Assembly (NCBI GenBank): GCA_965213905.1
Contig: CBDCAK010000001.1
Span: 1-64,000 of the forward strand
Direction: 5' to 3'
Length of the DNA: 64,000 nucleotides
Origin: SIRX01 sp965213905
GTDB taxonomy: Bacteria; Actinomycetota; Rubrobacteria; Rubrobacterales; Rubrobacteraceae
This document shows positions 16,744-24,865 of the stretch, in pieces (positions within the stretch are counted from its first letter, which is position 1; every line of letters starts with the position of its first letter). The notes beneath the pieces were generated by a model. The model saw only the letters and a program-made list of their open reading frames with translations, did no database searches and was not told where the DNA came from. A program made the translations under genes and the position numbers.

Positions 16744-17199
16744 CCGAAAGGCTTTCTGAAGAGTTTTTGGCGGGAAGTCTTCGTGTCGTTGCGAGACTGT
16801 TTTCGGGAGTGGGATCGAGTTGGTTTTCGGGGCCGGTAACGGACGCTGCATTCGAGGTTGGTTTGTGGCTCTCTGGTGGCGCCGGTGGTCACCACCGGAG
16901 TTTTGAGTCCTGGTTCGGGCTCGTGCGGTGCGGCGTTCATAGTGCCGGCCGTACCGTTGATGTTGGTCGTTGTCATCCTTGGCTGTGGTGGCTCGTTAGG
17001 AACCGTCCGAAGCGACCAAATCTGTGTTGTGGGCGCTGTTGGAGGTAGGGTTCTTGAGGCTGGTAGGGCGTCGTTGAGTATCTCCTCCTGGGCTGTCCTG
17101 AGGTACTACGTGGGTTTTGAGGATCCCGGTGTTCCGGGGGCACCGTTCGCAACGACCGGCAGGTACTCGTTGAGATCTTTTACATGGCCCTCCTTAGTG

Positions 17200-17397
17200 G
17201 GGTTCGAAGAAAGCGAGAGTACCCAGACGACACCTTTCTGGTGTTCGACGAGGCATCAGCAGGCACGAGGCAAGCGTTTGGCCACATTGGCACGGGCGGT
17301 TGTTCGTCCTGGTCGGGGACGTAGGCTACGTGACGGTCAACGGAGCCTACGTCAGAGAGCAACCGGAGGAGTTCTTCAAGGCATCACCTCTCCCATG
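17200..17397 (+). pseudogene. Degenerate coding-like remnant
   Basis: Two overlapping plus-strand frames look coding in turn: one reads REYPDDTFLVFDEASAGTRQ, the other HGRLFVLVGDVGYVTVNG and ends with TGA near 17397. A single frameshift would join them. I do not recognise the family; it is probably a decayed gene. Confidence 0.3.
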
Positions 17398-17511
17398 AGT
17401 GTAAGGTACTTGCTCCTTGCGAGGTAGAGACCTAAGAGGTGAGCGCAAGCCTCAGGCATAGGCTAACGTGTCCTCTCAGGACATTGATTCTCCTAACGTG
17501 CCCTCATACCC

Positions 17512-17596
17512 TGCCTTGCCCAGCCACGTCCGGCCATGACACGCCAATCCTAGCCTTGCCGAGCCTCTCCAAGCCTCGCCACGCCGTGCCGTGCAG
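17512..17596. repeat. Degenerate pentanucleotide array, NGCCN period 5
   Basis: About 17 consecutive pentamers follow the pattern nGCCn (TGCCT TGCCC AGCCA and so on to TGCCG), with several variants. It sits just downstream (reverse strand) of the small gene at 17605. Confidence 0.55.
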
Positions 17597-17604
17597 ATCT
17601 CACC

Positions 17605-17805
17605 TTACACTGCCCGTTCGGAAAAGTCGAGCCGGTCGAGATTGCTTTCGAGTCGCCGCAAGCCTTCCCGCACGCGTGGATCTTCCAGGTCGAAGAGGTC
17701 GGCCTCAGCAAGCATATTGATCTGACCAAGATAGAAGGCCTGGCTTTGCCCACCCAGCTTCGCGTTGACCTCGATCTGCTCTGGGGTGAGAGGCCTGCCT
17801 CTCAT
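17605..17805 (-). CDS. Small hypothetical protein next to rep
   Basis: 66 residues from ATG 17805, the first start after an upstream stop. It begins MRGRPLTPEQIEVNAKLGGQ and continues as a likely helical protein (NMLAEADLFDLEDPRVREGLRRLES). The RGRPLTPEQ start resembles small DNA-binding or Rep-adjacent proteins but no family is recognised. It lies downstream of rep on the same strand. Confidence 0.5.
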   Translation of the reverse strand: MRGRPLTPEQIEVNAKLGGQSQAFYLGQINMLAEADLFDLEDPRVREGLRRLESNLDRLDFSERAV

Positions 17806-17992
17806 GTGCTCGATGGTGCGCTTGAGCGGTATCGGCGCACTGGTGGATAGCTCCGAACCAGGGAGTTAAAACCTTATAATACAACTACAGGTGTTATAAA
17901 CGTAGGCATCAAGACTGACACATATAAGACAAGGCAAGGGAGTGAAGGCTCAGAATAGAAAGCAGGTAAGGTGTATTTAGTATTATGCAAAT

Positions 17993-19465
17993 TTACTCGG
18001 TGATCGAGAGCATTGTAAGCCGACCTGGACGACCGAGGTGGCTAGAGAGCGCCACCTCCAAGTCGCCCTGGAAGCGACGAGAGATGTAGTCTTGAGCAAA
18101 GGCGCTCGGCGCCACCACGGTAAGGTTGTCGTCCTCGATGCTGGTTGGCACGGTGCTCTCGAACCAAGCGTAGAACGATGGAGTATCGGCCTCATCGGCC
18201 ACTGTATCCAGAACCTGCCGCCAAATGGCCTCTGCCTTGAGGTCCGGCTCCGGCGGTGCGCTGCGGAGCTCCTCACCACCGGAGAGCAGGTCGTAGGTAT
18301 CGTATGCCCCACTTCCGTTTCCATTCTGAGTGTCTAGTTCAGCATCGGCTATTACAGGGTCGTTAGACGGCTTCTCGGGTGTTCTTGTGCCGAGAGCTGG
18401 CGGCGCGTCGAGGTCGTAGGCGTCTTCGATTGCTCGGCGGAGCCAGCCGGCTGGGCTGCGGATGCCTTTCTGATACGGTAGGGCCTCCGCATACCGGAGA
18501 CAGCGCTCTGGGCCGTGATCGGCGACCAGTTGGACGGAAGTATCAGAGCGCAGGCCCTCGGCTTTCAGCCGCTCGACGGCTATCCGGAACTCAGGGCTCA
18601 TGTCCAGGTCGAGCTGCGGACGCCGGCGGGAGAAGCTCTCCTGTATCTCGTAGCAGACGAGCTGCTCGCCACCGGTGGTCTTACGGTAGGTAATATTTTC
18701 GAGGAAACCCTTTTTACAAAGCTCGTCGTGGGCAGGTGCGAGCTTCTCTCGGATCTTAGATGGGTATTTGTATCGGCTGAGCGGAATTCTGTCCCTGAGG
18801 GAAAACAGCTCAGCTTCCCACCTGCGATGGTTGTTACGCTTTTTGTCGACGAAACGGTAGAGGCGCTTTGCGACCGGGGAGTTCAGAGACCAGTAGAAAT
18901 CTGCGTCGAGGCCTTTGAGATAGTTGGCCTGATAGGACTCCACAAAATACTCGGAGAGCTTTACCCAGGTCCGCTCACCCCCTCCCCCATCGATGCTGCG
19001 GGTTTCGGAGTGGCGAACCTCTTCAAGTAGGTGGAACGTCTTATCCAGGTATGACCGCTGGCTCTTACGATAAAACGCATTTTTACTCTGGATCACCGTA
19101 CCAGACAACCGCTCCAAAGAGTCTTTGACCTGTCGGTAGTCTCTACCACCGTGCCCACGCCGGAGTAGCTCGACGAGCTCGTAGAGCGAAAATCCGACCC
19201 ATCCATCCGCTGGCAATCGTCCCTGGCGCTCAACGATCTGCAGCAAGGCTACGTAGACGTCCTGATCTAGCGTGCCAGGAAGTCCCAGGCCGTGTACCGC
19301 CCTTACCCTCCAGGTTTGTTGAAGCTCCTGACCGTCTTTCGTCTTGATCACCGAGTAGCACTCGATAACTCCGTCCCCGCTACGCTGCTGTCCTACGGTA
19401 AAGTACGGATGATCCTCGAAGTTAGCCTCGGCTTTTACTATGTGGCGTTCGTCGTGCTTCAACAA
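17993..19465 (-). CDS. Plasmid replication initiator with C-terminal DnaA domain I-like module
   Basis: 490 residues. Residues 1-290 match replication initiator A proteins of actinobacterial plasmids (QQTWRVRAVHGLGLPGTLDQDVYVALLQ, GFSLYELVELLRRG, YWSLNSPVAKRLYRFVDKK winged-helix features). After a low-complexity linker, residues about 410-480 resemble DnaA domain I (IWRQVLDTVADEADTPSFYAWF, LTVVAPSAFAQDYI), which in DnaA contacts the helicase. It would bind the iterons just upstream (19597-20129) and recruit helicase. The start codon is a TTG preceded by GGGG and is uncertain. Confidence 0.85.
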   Translation of the reverse strand: MLKHDERHIVKAEANFEDHPYFTVGQQRSGDGVIECYSVIKTKDGQELQQTWRVRAVHGLGLPGTLDQDVYVALLQIVERQGRLPADGWVGFSLYELVELLRRGHGGRDYRQVKDSLERLSGTVIQSKNAFYRKSQRSYLDKTFHLLEEVRHSETRSIDGGGGERTWVKLSEYFVESYQANYLKGLDADFYWSLNSPVAKRLYRFVDKKRNNHRRWEAELFSLRDRIPLSRYKYPSKIREKLAPAHDELCKKGFLENITYRKTTGGEQLVCYEIQESFSRRRPQLDLDMSPEFRIAVERLKAEGLRSDTSVQLVADHGPERCLRYAEALPYQKGIRSPAGWLRRAIEDAYDLDAPPALGTRTPEKPSNDPVIADAELDTQNGNGSGAYDTYDLLSGGEELRSAPPEPDLKAEAIWRQVLDTVADEADTPSFYAWFESTVPTSIEDDNLTVVAPSAFAQDYISRRFQGDLEVALSSHLGRPGRLTMLSITE

Positions 19466-19596
19466 GCCCCATTTCTTGGCCTCAATTTATCCCTCTGTTG
19501 TTTGGAAACACAACCACATTAACTAACACTGTTCAAACAGCGCGCTCAGCGGTTATTTCAAAATTTGCTGATTTGCAGGTGTTTTACGCTACAAAT

Positions 19597-20129
19597 TTCC
19601 CTGGAAGCCCGGTACGATTTCCCTGGAAGCCCGGTATGGTTTCCTCCGGTGCCCGGTGTCTTCCCCCGTTGCCCGGCATTGGGGATTATCTCATACCGGG
19701 CGTCTGGGGAAATCTAGTTTCGCAAGTCGAATCCTTCCCCGGAAGCCCGGTATCCTGGTGTTTGCGAAAGACCAGCCGGGATTGTAGTACAGGTTGATAG
19801 TTTAGCGGCCACCGTGTCGGCGCTTGATTTATATGATGCGTGATTTGCTCGTTTTTTCACCGTATCTTCAAGAGGTTAGGGCGGGAATCAGGCTTGATTC
19901 ACAATAATTAGAGGAAATACAAATGTATCCCTGATGTGCAGGTCGAAGGTGTAGAGTTGAAGACTGTAAGCAACGGCCGCAGACAGGTAGACTCAGGTTA
20001 GGGTGCGTGGACGCAGTGGGTACCTGCTGGGGATGTTTGTAAGATTCTTCCCCGGAAGCCCGGTAATTTGTCCGATACTTCGTTCTGTTTTCCCTGGAAG
20101 CCCGGTATGGTTTCCCTGGAAGCCCGGTA
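19597..20129. repeat. Iteron array, probable origin of replication
   Basis: The 18-bp unit TTCCCYGGAAGCCCGGTA occurs at 19597, 19619, 19735, 20048, 20090 and 20112, with weaker copies at 19641 and 19661 and an inverted one at 19694-19711. Neighbouring copies are 22 bp apart, two helical turns. AT-rich stretches lie between the two clusters (19800-19960) and toward rep (19490-19590). Position between rep and the partition operon supports an iteron-controlled origin. Confidence 0.85.
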
Positions 20130-20225
20130 TGGTGATTGTAGTGGCGTTGGGAGGCCGATGTATTAGTGGCGGTGACTGGACCCGTTTGCCCGGGGCCGGC
20201 GCGACGCTATTTTAGGGCGAGAATC

Positions 20226-21035
20226 TCAAGACTCCGGACCCTCTGCGTCTATGCGCTTGCCGAAGAGGGTCATGTAGTAGAGCTCCAGCGCTGCGGCGAC
20301 GCAGTTCGAGGCGGATGCTTCCCTCGCAGAAAATCTCTCCACGCGCATCATGTACTGGCGCAGATCCTGGAGCGCCCACTCGTGGGTTTCCGGCAGCTCG
20401 TACCCTTTTTGACGCTTTCGGATTTGGCCTCGGGCGACGAGGTCGTGCATAGCCGCAACCGCAGGGTTCGTATCGAGACGCTTGTCGGGATCGAACGGGT
20501 GGCGCGCCGGTTCCGGCTTTGGCGTCTGAACCCTCTCCCCCACGCCCGGGCTCTGGTCTACGTGCAAGTCCTCGTCCGGCACCTCGTATGCTGACTCAGC
20601 CGCCGGCGTGCTGATCTCAGGGTATGTGCTCTCCCATGCAGTGCTTTGACGAACGGAGGACGCCGGCTCGGGGATCAGAGAGCGTGGCAGCGATTCGGGC
20701 AGCGAGTCGGGCTGAGGGTCTTCGGCTGGAGGCTCGGGGCGAGGATGGGAACTCTCCTGCTGACGCTCCTCGGCTTCGGAGGTCATGGCTCGACCGTGCT
20801 CCTCTGGGCGGTGCTCCTCTGGGCGACGCTCCTTGTCTACGGTCTTTGTGGACGGCGCGGCCGCGGCGGGTTGCTCTGGTTCTTGACGAGTCTGCGCTGG
20901 GACTGCTGGGCCCATGAAATTGCCAAGAATACCCGACACGGACCGGTCAGTGGCCTCTCTACGCCCTGGGCCAGACCGCCGTGTACCGTGTGGGTCTTCG
21001 CTGCTCCTTACTTCTGTATTGTTATCCTCTGACAC
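20226..21035 (-). CDS. Partition partner protein (ParB-position, unidentified family)
   Basis: The GTG at 21035 overlaps the end of parA by 14 bp, giving 269 residues. The first about 170 residues are disordered and rich in Pro, Glu and Arg. The C-terminal 90 (HPFDPDKRLDTNPAVAAMHDLVARGQIRKRQ onward, ending LELYYMTLFGKRI) look folded and helical and could be a DNA-binding or ribbon-helix-helix-like domain. No ParB motifs are visible. Operon position argues for a centromere-binding role with ParA. Confidence 0.6.
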   Translation of the reverse strand: MSEDNNTEVRSSEDPHGTRRSGPGRREATDRSVSGILGNFMGPAVPAQTRQEPEQPAAAAPSTKTVDKERRPEEHRPEEHGRAMTSEAEERQQESSHPRPEPPAEDPQPDSLPESLPRSLIPEPASSVRQSTAWESTYPEISTPAAESAYEVPDEDLHVDQSPGVGERVQTPKPEPARHPFDPDKRLDTNPAVAAMHDLVARGQIRKRQKGYELPETHEWALQDLRQYMMRVERFSAREASASNCVAAALELYYMTLFGKRIDAEGPES

Positions 21036-21822
21036 GTTGTAGCACCTCCTTGGCGAGCATACGGTAGTCGTGGGCGCCGGCGGAGGCGGGGGCATAGACG
21101 AGTATGGAGGCGTACTCTCCGGGGTGCTCAGCGAGCCGTACGTTAGTTCGAATCTCGGTCGCGAACAGCTTGTCGCCGAAGGCCTTAGCCATCTCGGCCC
21201 GAACGCTCTCGGTAAGCCGGTTGCGGTTATCCACCCTCGTGAGTAGCGCCCCAAGAAGTTCCAACTCTGGCTTGATCCGCTGTATCTCGCGCAGCGTAGT
21301 TATTATGTCGTCGAGGCCGTAGAGTGGCATTATCTCGGCCATGGCCGGTATGAGAACGTAGTCGGCGGCGTACATGGCGTTGATCTCGAGCCCTCCGACC
21401 GCCGAAGGCTGGCAGTCAATGATTATGAAGCTGTATTGGTCCCTGACCGGCCCGAGGGCGTCCTCGAGTGCCGCTTCTCGGCGCACCCGTCGGTCCAGGT
21501 TCCTTTCGAACTCCCGTAGAATGAGTTGGGATGGCGCCAGATCTACCGCTGAACCACGCCTCGGATCCTGCCGGCTCGGGGGTAATATCACGTCGACCAC
21601 TGGCACGTGTCCTATCAGGGCGTCGTAGACACTAAGCTCTATCTTCGCAGGATCCACGCCGAGCACTTTCGTCACGCCCCCCTGCGGGTCCAAGTCTACG
21701 AGCAGTACCCTTTCCCCCACCTCCGCCATGGCCGCCGCCAGGTTCAGGGACGTAGTACTCTTGCCTACCCCGCCCTTCTCGTTCATCACCGCAACCACCG
21801 CGGAGCCAATGGCCTCTGGCAC
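21022..21822 (-). CDS. parA: ParA family partition ATPase
   Basis: 266 residues beginning with a deviant Walker A motif KGGVGKST (residues 16-23), then VLLVDLDPQGG (A') and FIIIDCQPS (Walker B). The short N-terminus without a helix-turn-helix makes it the ParA Ib/MinD-like or chromosomal Soj size. It would drive plasmid segregation on the nucleoid. It is followed by an overlapping partner gene and preceded by an AT-rich intergenic region. Confidence 0.9.
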   Translation of the reverse strand: MPEAIGSAVVAVMNEKGGVGKSTTSLNLAAAMAEVGERVLLVDLDPQGGVTKVLGVDPAKIELSVYDALIGHVPVVDVILPPSRQDPRRGSAVDLAPSQLILREFERNLDRRVRREAALEDALGPVRDQYSFIIIDCQPSAVGGLEINAMYAADYVLIPAMAEIMPLYGLDDIITTLREIQRIKPELELLGALLTRVDNRNRLTESVRAEMAKAFGDKLFATEIRTNVRLAEHPGEYASILVYAPASAGAHDYRMLAKEVLQRVRG

Positions 21823-22220
21823 ACACCCTCCTTTTGCTGCTAGGCCGCTGTTTTGACCGGGCCCTCGCAGAATCTCTTCTTTAAAACATCAGTTTTTATG
21901 TTTTCCAATTCTACATAATATAATAACTGTAAATAAACAATACTGCAAATTTGAAGTTCCTAAAAACTGTTAAATTGATGGTGTGTCTACTTATTTCGTC
22001 GGCTAGAGAGAGTCCGAGATCCCGGTTAAGGCCAAATACAGGTGAGCCACACCTACAGTCTTGCTCTGAGAAGCCTCAAAACGGCTCTCAGAGGGCCGTG
22101 AGGGTGTTTGCTAGACAATCGGGGACGCGCCAAGGGAACTGATGAGCACTCACGGGCTATACGCGCAGCGTGTTTCCATCGTGCTCTCACAGTTACAGTG
22201 CCCGCGAAGGAGGCTCAACG

Positions 22221-22259
22221 AAAAAACACATTCTAAAGATTTAAAAATCTGTGTTTTTT
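22221..22259. terminator. Bidirectional AT-rich hairpin
   Basis: AAAAAACAC and GTGTTTTTT form an outer stem around an inner AGATTT/AAATCT stem with a small bulge. A and T runs on both sides allow termination in either direction. Around it, 21823-23077 holds no gene I can support; four TAGAC repeats cluster at 22627-22661. Confidence 0.45.
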
Positions 22260-23077
22260 AATTTCTGGTTTTCTGGTAATTTGTGATGCGGGTGCCGGTG
22301 CCGAGCCGGGGCCAGGAACGGAGCCTTGGGCTGGCTATGAATGTCTCATAGGTGTTCCGCGGCCTCACCGGGTCAGTCGCGAGACAAATGTTGGTACAAG
22401 CAAACATTTGGCGTGGAAGATACAACGGCGGATGAGAGCAATTTGCATTGTTTCTACAGTATTGTTTCAGAAATGGTGCCGTGTAATGCGGACAATTTGA
22501 AACTAGCGATTCCAATGTTCTGGGACTACTGGAAAAGGACACAGGCTCGCACGATGTGAAGAGAGAAGGGGCCGGCAATGCGCCCGCGCACCCTTTGTAG
22601 TGTCTTATCTCTTAGTTTTGGAGTCCTAGACATATAGACATAGTGTGTAGACCGTATAGACGAGTGTGCGCTCCTGCACGTATCGCATGGCTCGGTGCGC
22701 TGTGTCCGGGTCCGTCAAGGCCCCCGAGTCCCTCGAAACGGTCAACGATAGTTCTCGTGTAGCCCAGTAGCTGCCGAAGACGTAAGAGGTGGGGCAGGGG
22801 CAAGAAGTTGCAGCGAGTGGGGCTAAGGGCGAAGCTTCGTACGAAAGCCTAGCACTAAGTCCAGAGTCCAGGGCACCGTCATAGCGGACACCTTGACCAT
22901 GTCGAGCACTGGTGCTCCTGCTAAGAAGTCGGCCAGGAAGTTTCAGGAACGGTCTCTGATTGTGTCTCGTTGCGGCGGTCTGCACAACCTGTGATGTGTA
23001 GACTGTGTGGTCCAGCGTCTTCTGGGACGGTTCGGACAGATAGTGGACTGCCACTTCGACAACAGAGTGCTAATAGC

Positions 23078-23602
23078 TCACTCGTTCGTCTCCCGCGCTA
23101 CTTCGGCCTGCTCTCCGGCCCGAATCACGATAAGGCCGGAATCCGACTCGGAGGCCGGATATTCTCGCCCGCCCAACTCGATAGTTTTGGTCGGCGGAAG
23201 TTCGTGAACGTCTTCTACCTCGATACGACTCAGCCGTCCCTCGGTGAAGCGGGCCTTGTACTCGATCCAAACCCGGATAGTTTCTTCTCGAACACCGAAG
23301 TCGTCGTAGAAGTGGATGTCGCCATGATAGGAAACCTTCTCGTCGCCTACCGGCACAGTCCGGATAGACCCGGCCACCCTGCACCTGGGGTTCTCCCATT
23401 TCGGAGTGCCGTAGTACGGGCGCTCTTCCTCGGGTACGCGCTCCCCACGCACCTTGTGTAGGATCAGGAGCCCATCGGCGGTGATGGTGTACTCGTTGAG
23501 GCAGCACTCCAAGCTCTTTGTCTTGAAGGTGTGGCCGGGCGGCACCCAGTAGCCGCTATGGGGGAGAGGATATTCGCAGCGGATGTTGTCGTACATGCCC
23601 AT
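23078..23602 (-). CDS. Conserved-looking hypothetical protein
   Basis: The ATG at 23602 gives 174 residues starting MGMYDNIRCEYPLP. Proteins with this MYD.I.CEYPLP start are known as uncharacterised bacterial and phage-associated proteins. The rest is beta-rich (KTKSLECCLNEYTITADGLL, GDIHFYDDFG, WIEYKARFTEGRL), suggesting a small soluble beta domain. It is divergent from the ClpS-like gene. Function unknown. Confidence 0.7.
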   Translation of the reverse strand: MGMYDNIRCEYPLPHSGYWVPPGHTFKTKSLECCLNEYTITADGLLILHKVRGERVPEEERPYYGTPKWENPRCRVAGSIRTVPVGDEKVSYHGDIHFYDDFGVREETIRVWIEYKARFTEGRLSRIEVEDVHELPPTKTIELGGREYPASESDSGLIVIRAGEQAEVARETNE

Positions 23603-23685
23603 AAGCTCGATGCTACTGCACCTTACCCTTGGCCGCCACCAGCTTGTTCGTAACCCTACGGCGCCCACATCACCCACAACGGCGG

Positions 23686-24021
23686 TTGAGTTGTAGAAGC
23701 TACACCCTTTGTGGCACAGTACCTGCTGATGAGTACCGTCCTGCCAGAGAGATCCCTAGAGCACCGGACCGGCAGAAGGCCAGGATCGAGCCGCCCTACA
23801 ACGTGATCCTGCACAACTCCTGGCACCCTATGAGCTATGTCGTCTACGTTCCGAAGAAGTCGATCCCGGGCCTGAACCTGAAGAAGGCCACGAAGGTCAT
23901 ATTGACCGCCCACACTAAAGGTCGGGCAGTAGCCAAACAATGTCCCAAAGAGCTTGCCGAGCTCTACGAAGAGCGGCTACTAGGCAAAAGGCTTACGGCT
24001 ACCATTGAGCCGGCCGACTGA
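23686..24021 (+). CDS. ClpS-like adaptor protein
   Basis: The C-terminal 80 residues follow the ClpS pattern: PPYNVILHN, then MSYVVYVPKKS, KKATKVILTAHTKGRAV and LAELYEERL. ClpS brings N-degron proteins to ClpAP or ClpCP. The usual N-D-D at the binding pocket is N-S-W here, while the pocket histidine (TAH) is kept, so substrate choice may differ. The start is unclear: TTG 23686 is the only candidate in a long open frame without ATG or GTG near the domain. Confidence 0.7.
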   Translation: MSCRSYTLCGTVPADEYRPAREIPRAPDRQKARIEPPYNVILHNSWHPMSYVVYVPKKSIPGLNLKKATKVILTAHTKGRAVAKQCPKELAELYEERLLGKRLTATIEPAD

Positions 24022-24082
24022 CGCTTGTCCTGCTCTCCTCGCTCATTCTAGCCCCTGGAGGAGCGAGAGACGTGAATCGTCG

Positions 24083-24088
24083 TATAAT
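24083..24088 (+). promoter_or_regulatory. -10 element of a probably leaderless gene
   Basis: TATAAT ends 6 bp before the ATG at 24095 and no ribosome binding site precedes it. The transcript would start at or next to the start codon, a common arrangement in actinobacteria. Confidence 0.5.
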
Positions 24089-24094
24089 GGATAC

Positions 24095-24382
24095 ATGAAC
24101 GATAGACCCAAATCCGAGGGACCTGGGAGCGTACCAGAAGAAGAGATCGTTCCGCGCGGCTGGGAGATCTACGAAAACTCTGTTCGTCCAGGGTTGCTAC
24201 CTCAAGACGAGAGTAAGTTCGTGGTGATCGACGTGTCGGGCGGCGGTTATGCCGTGGACGACGAAGAGGAAGAAGCGTTCGCCAGGGCTTCGGAACAGGC
24301 CCGTCCGGAGGCGCTCTTTTTCTTCGCCCGTATCGGAGAAGACGGCGCCCCGATTCCTGCCCACCGCATCGGCGCGTTCTAG
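24095..24382 (+). CDS. Small acidic protein upstream of the aspartyl protease
   Basis: 95 residues, acidic, with WEIYENSVRPGLL near residue 20, KFVVIDVSGGGYAVDDEEEEAFARA in the middle and FFFARIGEDGAPIPAHRIGAF at the end. This is a recognisable small protein that accompanies retropepsin-like protease genes in cyanobacteria and actinobacteria. It may be an antitoxin-like partner or substrate of the protease 42 bp downstream; this is inferred from pairing only. Confidence 0.65.
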   Translation: MNDRPKSEGPGSVPEEEIVPRGWEIYENSVRPGLLPQDESKFVVIDVSGGGYAVDDEEEEAFARASEQARPEALFFFARIGEDGAPIPAHRIGAF

Positions 24383-24424
24383 CGTCTTTTGGAAACCTAG
24401 TAGAAACCCTAGCAACTACAACTA

Positions 24425-24832
24425 ATGTCAGACGGTGATAGGAACAAAGAAGGGGAGCCGATGCGCGTGCGCGTGGGAGAAGGGTCGCACGAAGCCTTTC
24501 TTACCGTAACGGTCTCTGGTCCTTCTGGAAAACGGACGGAGCTTGAGTCCGTCGTGGATACCGGATTTACAGGCGCTCTATGCCTCAGCGCAGAACAGAT
24601 CGAGAACCTGGGCCTGCCCGTCGTGGGCCGGGGATCTGCGGTTTTGGCGGACGGCCGGGCGGTGGAGACCCGTTACCACCGCGGCCGGGTACTGTGGCAT
24701 GGGCGCGAGCGCGGCGTGCAGGTACTCTCCGCGGAGGGCGGCCCGCTCGTCGGGATGGGCTTTCTGCACGGCGGACTCCTCACGATTGAGGTGTTTTCTG
24801 GTGGTGAGGTGTCGGTTGTAAAGCTGGCGTGA
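24425..24832 (+). CDS. Clan AA retropepsin-like aspartic protease
   Basis: 135 residues. The catalytic motif is VVDTGFTG near residue 42 (D-T-G), followed by LVGMGFLHGG, the second conserved part of COG5550-type predicted aspartyl proteases. Such single-domain enzymes act as homodimers. A shorter start at ATG 24461 is possible. It forms a two-gene unit with the small acidic protein and ends 33 bp before the convergent dnaE fragment. Confidence 0.75.
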   Translation: MSDGDRNKEGEPMRVRVGEGSHEAFLTVTVSGPSGKRTELESVVDTGFTGALCLSAEQIENLGLPVVGRGSAVLADGRAVETRYHRGRVLWHGRERGVQVLSAEGGPLVGMGFLHGGLLTIEVFSGGEVSVVKLA

Positions 24833-24865
24833 GCCTGTTGGTGCCGGGCAAACGCCGGGCGAATT

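Noticed and set aside
21036..21254. N-terminal extension of the partition partner gene
   Set aside because: It overlaps parA on the same strand in another frame; the GTG at 21035 gives the normal short overlap.
22341..22578. Short frames upstream of parA
   Set aside because: No ribosome site, no coding bias and no recognisable protein.
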